Part shown: in pieces, positions 58,106 through 64,000 of the stretch
Position numbering within the stretch: position 1 is the first letter of the stretch
How the letters are laid out: every line of letters starts with the position of its first letter
DNA from: Roseomonas marmotae
GTDB taxonomy: Bacteria; Pseudomonadota; Alphaproteobacteria; Acetobacterales; Acetobacteraceae
Assembly (NCBI RefSeq): GCF_017654485.1
Contig: NZ_CP061091.1
Span: forward strand, 648,501-712,500
Direction of reading: 5' to 3'
Length of the DNA: 64,000 bases
Notes under the pieces: generated by a model
Seen by the model: only the letters and a program-made list of their open reading frames with translations
The model's database searches: none
What the model was told of the DNA's origin: nothing
Made by a program: the position numbers and the translations under genes

Positions 58106-58950
58106 GCGGACGCAAACCCTCCCGTCTCGGCATGGGGCTCTCGGCTCTGCTGGGCGACCAGCCGGCCCCGCCCGCCAGCGGCGCCACGCCCCGCACGCTG
58201 CCCGTGGAGGCGCTGGAGCCGGGCCCTTTCCAGCCGCGCGGGCCGATCGACCAGTCCGGGTTGGCGGAACTTGCGGCTTCCATCCGCGAGCATGGCGTGC
58301 TGCAGCCTATCCTGGTCCGTCCCAAGCCCGGCGCCCCCGGCACCTACCAGATCATCGGCGGCGAGCGGCGCTGGCGGGCCGCGCAGCTGGCGCAGCGGCA
58401 TGATGTGCCCGTCATCATCCATGAGTTGGATGACCGCGCCGCCATGGCCGCAGCGCTGGTGGAGAACCTGCAGCGCGAGGATCTGAACGCGCTGGAGGAA
58501 GCCCAGGGCTATCGCCGCCTGACTGATGAATTCGGCCTGACGCAGGAGCATCTGGGCCGCGCCGTCGGCAAGAGCCGCAGCCACGTGGCCAATACCCTGC
58601 GCCTTCTCGCCCTGCCGCAGAAGGTGCGGGAGATGATGGCCCGCGGCAGCCTCTCCGCCGGCCATGCCCGCGCGCTGCTGACGGCGCCTGATGCGGTGAA
58701 GCTGGCGGAGCTGGTGGTGACGCGCGGGCTGAACGTGCGCCAGACCGAGGCGCTGGCCGCCGCCGCCGAGCGCCAGAAGCCCGCGAAGGCCGAGGATGCG
58801 GATACCAAGGCCCTGGAGCGTGACCTGACCGTCAAGCTGGGGCTGAAGGTGGCGGTGCGCCATGGCCGGCGCGGCGGCCAGATCACCATCGGCTACAAGG
58901 ACCTGGATCAGCTGGATGCGCTGATCCGCCTCCTGACCCCCAGTGGTTAG
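58102..58950 (+). CDS. parB: chromosome partitioning protein ParB
   Basis: A 282-residue parS-binding CTPase. N-terminal GMGLSALLGD, the CTP-binding GERRWRAAQLA (87-97) and ENLQREDLNALEEAQGYRRL (121-140), a helix-turn-helix near 147-168 (TQEHLGRAVGKSRSHVANTLRLL) and a C-terminal dimerisation segment (ITIGYKDLDQLDALIRLL). Two parS sites lie 1.4 kb upstream. Convergent with holA, 68 bases between stops. Confidence 0.96.
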   Translation: MSGRKPSRLGMGLSALLGDQPAPPASGATPRTLPVEALEPGPFQPRGPIDQSGLAELAASIREHGVLQPILVRPKPGAPGTYQIIGGERRWRAAQLAQRHDVPVIIHELDDRAAMAAALVENLQREDLNALEEAQGYRRLTDEFGLTQEHLGRAVGKSRSHVANTLRLLALPQKVREMMARGSLSAGHARALLTAPDAVKLAELVVTRGLNVRQTEALAAAAERQKPAKAEDADTKALERDLTVKLGLKVAVRHGRRGGQITIGYKDLDQLDALIRLLTPSG

Positions 58951-59018
58951 AACGCTTCGGCACGGCGTCTGAGGGTAGGTTTCCCGTCTGGCGGGCGCGC
59001 GGAGGGCTGGAGCTTTCC

Positions 59019-60056
59019 TCAGCCCCTCCGGCGGGCCGCCAGGGCCTGCCGCGCCAGGGCCAGCACCGCGCCCCGGGCGATGACCTGATCCGGGATGGGG
59101 CGGGCCGCCGAACTGGATTTGGTGCGCTTCTCCGCCTCCAGAAGCGCGTCCCCTGCCGCCGCCAGCGCCTCCGCCGACCAGCAGCGCAGGGCGCGCTCGA
59201 AGCCACCCTTGTGGCGGAAGAAGACCGGCGGCCGCAGCCCCTCCAGCGCCGAGGAAGCGGACGCCCCGCCTGCCATGGCCAGCGCCGCCAGGTGCAGCCG
59301 CTGCACATGCCGCAGCGCCGCCCGGACGACCATGACGGGATGCGCGCCTTCCCCCAGCGCCGCGTCCAGCGCACGGTCGGCCACGGCGATCTCCCCGGCC
59401 GTGGCTGCGATCAGCGCCTCGTCCAGATCCAGGGTCGAACCGTCGCCGATGCAGGCGAGCACATCCTCCTCGCCCAGCCTGCCGCCCCGGCCGGCATAGA
59501 GGGCCAGTTTCTCGACCTCCCGCCGCAGCATCATCCGGTCCTCGCCCAGCCGGCCGGCCAGCCATTCCAGGGCGGAAGGCTCGGCCGTGACATCCTGCTC
59601 GCGCAGCAGGGTGGCGATGGTCTGGGTCAGCTCGGGGCCACGCTCGCGGTAGCAGGCGATCACGGCTGCCGCGGAGTGGGGTTCCAGCAGGGCGCGCAGC
59701 TTGGCGCGGGCAGGCAGTTCCCCAGCCTCCAGCAGCAGCAGGGCATCGCCAGGAGCCGCCAGGGCCTCCTTCACGCCGGCCGTCAGGGCATCGGTGGCAT
59801 CGCGCACCCTGACCAGCCTGCGGCCGCCCGTCAGCGCCAGAGCAGAGATCTCGGCGGAAAGCGCGCCCGGCTTCGCTGCCGCCTCGCGTGGCAGTTCCGC
59901 CAAACGGAAAGGATCGTCGCCGCCGACGACAGCCTGCTGAAGGGCTTCGGCACGTTCCCGCACCAGCCCCGCATCCTCCCCGTGCAGCAGCACCACGCGG
60001 GTGGCGCCGGGGTCCTTCAGGAAGGCGGGGAGGCGGCGGGCGTCGAGCTTGGCCAC
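59019..60056 (-). CDS. holA: DNA polymerase III delta subunit
   Basis: A 345-residue clamp-loader subunit. N-terminal AKLDARRLPAFLKDP, then VVLLHGEDAGLVRERAEAL (near 20-38), and DPFRLAELPREAAAKPGALSAEISALALTGGRRLVRVRDA are HolA-type. The C-terminal helical domain includes MVVRAALRHVQRLHLAALAMAGG. It opens the beta clamp for loading. Begins 2 bases after lptE; the leuS-lptE-holA order is conserved. Confidence 0.92.
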   Translation of the reverse strand: MAKLDARRLPAFLKDPGATRVVLLHGEDAGLVRERAEALQQAVVGGDDPFRLAELPREAAAKPGALSAEISALALTGGRRLVRVRDATDALTAGVKEALAAPGDALLLLEAGELPARAKLRALLEPHSAAAVIACYRERGPELTQTIATLLREQDVTAEPSALEWLAGRLGEDRMMLRREVEKLALYAGRGGRLGEEDVLACIGDGSTLDLDEALIAATAGEIAVADRALDAALGEGAHPVMVVRAALRHVQRLHLAALAMAGGASASSALEGLRPPVFFRHKGGFERALRCWSAEALAAAGDALLEAEKRTKSSSAARPIPDQVIARGAVLALARQALAARRRG

Positions 60057-60058
60057 AC

Positions 60059-60628
60059 TCAGGCGGCGCTCTGGCCGTAGAAATATGCGGCCAGGCGGGT
60101 GACGATATCCTCGGCCATCTGGTCCATCAGCCGGGCCAGCATGGCATCCCGCGCCGCATCGGCGGCGAAGAACTGATTATCCGGCAGGTCGAAGGCATCC
60201 AGGCTGCGCTCCGTCCCGTTGATCACGGGCTGAGGCGGCACTCCATTGGTGGTCAGCCACCAGTTGGTGGTGACGATGTAGCGCAGGCGGGTGGGCGTGC
60301 CGTTGATGCGGATGCCCTCCGCCTCCACCCCGAAGGCCGGGAAGGCCGTCAGGGTGTAGCGGGGGGCTGATTGCCCGCCGACCCAGAGCCGCTGCTGCAG
60401 CGCCCGGTACATCAGCTGGCCCGTCCGCTCCGGGATGAGCGCCACCTCGATGGTCGAGAGTTCCGTCATCACCGGGCTGCTGGCCGTGGCGCCGGCATCG
60501 CCGTAGAGCGGGCGGAAGCCGCAGCCGGACAGACCGAGCAGCCCGGCCGTGCCGGCGCCCAGCAGGCCCCGGCGGCCCAGCCGCAAGCGGTGGTCAGACG
60601 ACGAAGTTGACGATGCGTCCCGGGACAT
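60059..60628 (-). CDS. lptE: LPS assembly lipoprotein LptE
   Basis: A 189-residue outer-membrane lipoprotein that plugs the LptD barrel. The signal [19 protein letters not shown] has a lipobox (Cys36) and a twin-arginine-like start. GFRPLYG follows the Cys, the typical LptE beginning in alphaproteobacteria. [29 protein letters not shown] text (LSTIEV...LMYRAL) supports the fold. I chose the ATG at 60628 with AGGAAG six bases before it; this overlaps leuS by 35 bases. Between leuS and holA, the usual position. Confidence 0.9.
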   Translation of the reverse strand: MSRDASSTSSSDHRLRLGRRGLLGAGTAGLLGLSGCGFRPLYGDAGATASSPVMTELSTIEVALIPERTGQLMYRALQQRLWVGGQSAPRYTLTAFPAFGVEAEGIRINGTPTRLRYIVTTNWWLTTNGVPPQPVINGTERSLDAFDLPDNQFFAADAARDAMLARLMDQMAEDIVTRLAAYFYGQSAA

Positions 60629-63206
60629 GGATGCGCTTCCTGATCGGGCGCCCGGCAATGGCGCGCTGCACATTCTCATCCGCCTCGGCCGTGGCGAAAA
60701 TGGTTGCCTCTTCCGTGCCGACCGGAACGGAGATGGTCGCCCGCAGCTTGCCCAGCACCTGCACGGCCAGGGTCACACTGTCGGCGGCGGCCAGGCCGGC
60801 ATCGGAGTCGGGCCAGGGCTGCTGGGCTACCAGACTCTTTTCCCCGGCCCGCAGCTGCGACCACAGCTCCTCCGCCAGATGCGGCATCATCGGGCTGATC
60901 AGCTTGGCCATGGCTTCCAGCGCCTCCCGCAGGGCGGCGCCATCCTCCTTCGCCCCGGCCTCGACGGCATTGGCGAATTCATGGATTCGGGCGACGGCCA
61001 CGTTGAAGGAGAAGCTCTCCAGCGCCTCCGTCACGGCGGCGATGGTGCGGTGGGTGGCGCGGCGCAGGTCACGTGCGGCCCCCGGTGCCGGCTGGATGCC
61101 GGGGGGAGGCAGGCCCTCCAGGCTGGCCGCCACCAGGCGGTAGAGCCGCTGCGTGAAGCGGGAGGCGCCTGAGACGCCGGCTTCCGTCCACTCCATGTCG
61201 CGGTCGGGCGGGTTGTCCGACAGGATAAACCAGCGCGCGGTATCGGCGCCGTAACGGTCGATGATGGCACCGGGGTCGATGGTGTTGCGCTTCGACTTCG
61301 ACATCTTGTCGTTGCGCGAGATCGTCACGGTGAGGCCTGTGGCCTTTTCCACCGCGCCCCCGTCAGCGGTAGCCTCCACCTCGTCGGGGGCCAGCCAGCG
61401 GCCGTCCTGGGACTTGTACGAGGCATGCTGGACCATGCCCTGGGTGAACAGCCCGGCGAAGGGCTCGGGCGTCGCGAGATGGCCCATGCCATGCAGGGCG
61501 CGGGTGAAGAAGCGGGAATAGAGCAGGTGCAGGATCGCGTGCTCGATGCCGCCGATATACTGGTCCACCGGGAGCCAGCCATTGGCGGCCTCCGGCACCA
61601 GCGGCGTCTCCGCCTTGGGCGAGGTGAAGCGGGCGAAATACCAGGAGCTGTCGACGAAGGTGTCGAAGGTATCGGTCTCGCGCCGCGCCTTGCCGCCGCA
61701 ATGGGGGCAGGAGACGTGCTTCCAGGTCGGGTGGTTGTCCAGCGGGTTGCCGGGCTTGGTGAAGTCCACATCCTCCGGCAGCACCACGGGCAACTGGTCC
61801 TGCGGCACCGGCACGGCGCCGCAGGCCTCGCAATGGATCACCGGGATGGGGCAGCCCCAGTAGCGCTGGCGGGAGACGCCCCAGTCGCGCAGGCGCCAGT
61901 TCACCACGCCCGTACCTGCGCCCTTGGCCTCCAGCGCGTCGATGGCAGCGCGCTTGCCCTCGGCGGTGCCCAGCCCGTTCAGGAAGTCGGAGTTATAGAG
62001 GGTGCCGTCATCGGTATAGGCGGTCTTGCCGATGGTGAAGGTGGCGGGGTCCTCGCCCGGGGGCAGGATGACCGGCGGCACCGGAAGGTCGTATTTGCGG
62101 GCGAAGTCCAGGTCGCGCTGGTCGCCGGAGGGGCAGCCGAAGATGGCGCCCGTGCCGTATTCCATCAGCACGAAATTGGCGATCCAGACCGGGAAGGTCT
62201 CGCCGGTGAAGGGGTGCTTCACCCGCAGCCCGGTATCCATGCCGCGCTTCTCGGCCTGCTCGATGGCGGCCTCGGAGGTGCCGAGGCTGCGCACCTCGGT
62301 GATGAACTCGGCGATCTTCGGGTCGCGGGCGGCGGCGGCGGCGGCCAGCGGGTGTTCGGCGGCGACGGCCAGGAAGCTCATGCCGAAGAGCGTGTCGGGG
62401 CGGGTGGTGAAGACCTCCACCTGCCCGATGCCCTCGACCGGCGTGGCGAGGTCGAAGCGCACCCGTGCGCCTTCGCTGCGGCCGATCCAGTTGGCCTGCA
62501 TCAGCCGCACGCGCTCCGGCCAGCGCTCCAGCCCGTCGAGGGCGGAGAGCAGCTCCGGCGCGAATTTGGTGATGGAGAGGAACCACTGGGAGAGCTTCTT
62601 CTTCTCCACCAGCGCGCCGGAGCGCCAGCCGCGCCCGTCGATCACCTGCTCATTGGCCAGGACGGTGTTGTCCACCGGGTCCCAGTTGACCCAGCTCTCC
62701 TTCCGTTCCGCCAGCCCGGCCTTCATGAATTCCAGGAAGAGCTTCTGCTGCTGGCCGTAATAGGAGGGGTCGCAGGTGGCGAATTCACGCTCCCATTCCA
62801 GGGAGAGGCCCATGCGCTGCAACTCGGCGCGCATGGCGGCGATGTTCTGGTAGGTCCACTTGGCCGGATGGACGCCGCGCTCCCGTGCCGCGTTCTCGGC
62901 CGGCAGGCCGAAGGCGTCCCAGCCCATGGGATGCAGCACCTGATGCCCACGGGCCCGCTTGTAGCGTGCCACCACGTCGCCCAGCGTGTAGTTCCGCACA
63001 TGCCCCATATGGATCTTGCCCGAGGGATATGGGAACATCTCAAGAACATAGTATTTGGGCTTGCTGCCGTCCGGCACATCCGGGGCGCGGAAGCAGCCCT
63101 GCTCGGACCATGCCGCCTGCCAGCGCGGCTCGGCCTGCGCGAAGTCGTAGCGCGCCGGCTCTGTGCGGGGGCTCTCGGGACGGGGGTGGGTCACGGCATC
63201 ATTCAT
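60594..63206 (-). CDS. leuS: leucyl-tRNA synthetase
   Basis: An 870-residue class I synthetase of bacterial type. HIGH-like HMGH (66-69) in [18 protein letters not shown], the CP1 editing domain ([22 protein letters not shown]), a zinc-type insert ([28 protein letters not shown]) and KMSKSKRN near 634-641. C-terminal anticodon-binding and final PGRIVNFVV are regular. Full length. 147 bases separate it from the DUF3576 lipoprotein gene upstream. Confidence 0.97.
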   Translation of the reverse strand: MNDAVTHPRPESPRTEPARYDFAQAEPRWQAAWSEQGCFRAPDVPDGSKPKYYVLEMFPYPSGKIHMGHVRNYTLGDVVARYKRARGHQVLHPMGWDAFGLPAENAARERGVHPAKWTYQNIAAMRAELQRMGLSLEWEREFATCDPSYYGQQQKLFLEFMKAGLAERKESWVNWDPVDNTVLANEQVIDGRGWRSGALVEKKKLSQWFLSITKFAPELLSALDGLERWPERVRLMQANWIGRSEGARVRFDLATPVEGIGQVEVFTTRPDTLFGMSFLAVAAEHPLAAAAAARDPKIAEFITEVRSLGTSEAAIEQAEKRGMDTGLRVKHPFTGETFPVWIANFVLMEYGTGAIFGCPSGDQRDLDFARKYDLPVPPVILPPGEDPATFTIGKTAYTDDGTLYNSDFLNGLGTAEGKRAAIDALEAKGAGTGVVNWRLRDWGVSRQRYWGCPIPVIHCEACGAVPVPQDQLPVVLPEDVDFTKPGNPLDNHPTWKHVSCPHCGGKARRETDTFDTFVDSSWYFARFTSPKAETPLVPEAANGWLPVDQYIGGIEHAILHLLYSRFFTRALHGMGHLATPEPFAGLFTQGMVQHASYKSQDGRWLAPDEVEATADGGAVEKATGLTVTISRNDKMSKSKRNTIDPGAIIDRYGADTARWFILSDNPPDRDMEWTEAGVSGASRFTQRLYRLVAASLEGLPPPGIQPAPGAARDLRRATHRTIAAVTEALESFSFNVAVARIHEFANAVEAGAKEDGAALREALEAMAKLISPMMPHLAEELWSQLRAGEKSLVAQQPWPDSDAGLAAADSVTLAVQVLGKLRATISVPVGTEEATIFATAEADENVQRAIAGRPIRKRIHVPGRIVNFVV

Positions 63207-63353
63207 GGAACGGGGCGATCGATCTGTTCAGGCGCTGCGACACAGGCATAGGCGGCTGGCGCGCCGATGGGAAGGGCCGCCGCCGCAGGCCTGCGGTGCC
63301 TGGGAGGTGAGGGGGCGGACATGCCTTGTGTCATGCCTGCCGCCCCCATGGTC

Positions 63354-63869
63354 TCAGCTGGAGGCGGAGAGGCTGCGCAGTTCCCGCGCACGGCTCAGGA
63401 CCTGGTTCTCGAGGTCCCTCGCGGTGGCGGCGGAGGCGGGGGCATCGACCCAGTCATTGCCTTGGCGCACCTGGCGGAAGACCGTGATCCGCACGCCGTC
63501 CGAGCGGAGCTGGCGGCCGAGGATATAGGCCGTGGCGCGGAAACGCTCATCGGGCGCGGTGGGGGGCGAATACCAGTCGGTGATGATGACGCCGCCGAAG
63601 GGATCGGCCGAGGTGAGCGGCAGGAAGGACAGGGTGTCCAGTGTGGCGCGCCAGAGATAGGCGTTCACCCCCAGGCCGGCGCCATCCTGCGCCCCCTGGC
63701 GGGAGGAACGGTCTGTCCCCAGGATCAGGATGCCGTCGCTGCCACCCAGGCGTCCTTGCACGCGGGCGCGGCGGCTGTCGTCGTAATATTCATCATTCGA
63801 CACCGGGCGGCCATAGCCGCAACCGGCGAGGACAGGGAGGAGCAGCCCGAAGGCGAGGAACTTGCGCAT
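63354..63869 (-). CDS. DUF3576-family lipoprotein
   Basis: A 171-residue predicted outer-membrane lipoprotein (lipobox LPVLAGC, Cys17). The mature chain has GVNAYLWRATLDTLSFLPLTSADPFGGVIITDWYSPP, then ERFRATAYILGRQLRSDGVRITVFRQ, a conserved DUF3576 pattern. Found upstream of leuS in many alphaproteobacteria; function unknown, possibly linked to envelope assembly because lptE is also here. I chose the ATG at 63869 for the signal peptide. Confidence 0.88.
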   Translation of the reverse strand: MRKFLAFGLLLPVLAGCGYGRPVSNDEYYDDSRRARVQGRLGGSDGILILGTDRSSRQGAQDGAGLGVNAYLWRATLDTLSFLPLTSADPFGGVIITDWYSPPTAPDERFRATAYILGRQLRSDGVRITVFRQVRQGNDWVDAPASAATARDLENQVLSRARELRSLSASS

Positions 63870-63946
63870 GGCGGGCGCACGATAGGGGGGTGCGGGGATC
63901 AATCAAGAGCAAAAGCGGCTGACGGCCCTGGCATCAGGCAAGGAAA

Positions 63947-63972
63947 AAGGCGGCGGGTTTCCCCGCCGCCTT
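63947..63972 (-). terminator. terminator for a minus-strand gene beyond the right edge
   Basis: Perfect 11-bp stem AAGGCGGCGGG / CCCGCCGCCTT around TTTC; on the minus strand it is followed by TTT, so it should end a leftward transcript that starts outside the window. Confidence 0.75.
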
Positions 63973-64000
63973 CTCCCAGCCCAATGATCCGGAAGGATCA

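Overview
The window is about 64 kb of very GC-rich DNA from an alphaproteobacterium. Several features point to the Acetobacteraceae, most likely a Roseomonas-like bacterium: codon use with G/C at almost every third position, the order mnmE-mnmG-rsmG-parA-parB, the order DUF3576-leuS-lptE-holA, a caa3-type oxidase operon, and fused malic enzyme-phosphotransacetylase. The assignment is inference; there is no rRNA gene to confirm it. Two parS sites next to parAB suggest that the right end lies near the replication origin.

Layout. 1-1520: end of ubiA and a small methyltransferase. 1679-2936: a decayed IS5-family element carrying a nested 102-bp palindromic element; it truncates a low-GC DUF433-type antitoxin-like gene. 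3133-9737: aldo/keto reductase, a WD40 plus CobW metallochaperone pair, a secreted protein with four pre-peptidase-like repeats, a GST and hrcA. 10008-10414: two tiny overlapping membrane or secreted ORFs. 10460-27347: an exopolysaccharide locus. It has eleven minus-strand genes for nucleotide-sugar synthesis, two glycosyltransferases, a PglC-like priming transferase, polymerase, chain-length protein and heparinase-like lyase, with a large Wza-type exporter divergent from them. 27427-31026: split chromate transporter, a class III aminotransferase and a lipid kinase. 31042-31944: an intact copy of the same IS, in the same orientation as the decayed one.

32030-39796: adenine deaminase, tRNA-Ala(GGC), 3-oxoacid CoA-transferase (scoAB), pnp and a nitronate monooxygenase-like enzyme. 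39893-46530: DoxX, then a minus-strand caa3 oxidase operon (coxB with haem c, a fused ctaD-ctaE, a small membrane subunit, ctaG, a tri-haem cytochrome) and divergent DUF983. 46581-52968: phosphoribosyltransferase, DUF423, RlmM-like methyltransferase, a small secreted protein, maeB, a fasciclin protein and a repeat-bearing lipoprotein. 53072-63869: a [2Fe-2S] thioredoxin-fold ferredoxin, mnmE, mnmG, rsmG, parA, parB, then holA, lptE, leuS and a DUF3576 lipoprotein on the minus strand.

Most of the window is ordinary core genome. The parts most worth a second look are the IS pair with its nested element and interrupted antitoxin-like gene, the exopolysaccharide locus with parts of two amino-sugar pathways, the Cys-cluster variant of nitronate monooxygenase with a forced TTG start, the 96-bp coding tandem repeat, and three related palindromic repeats downstream of genes. 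I found no CRISPR array, prophage, restriction system or clear new defence system.
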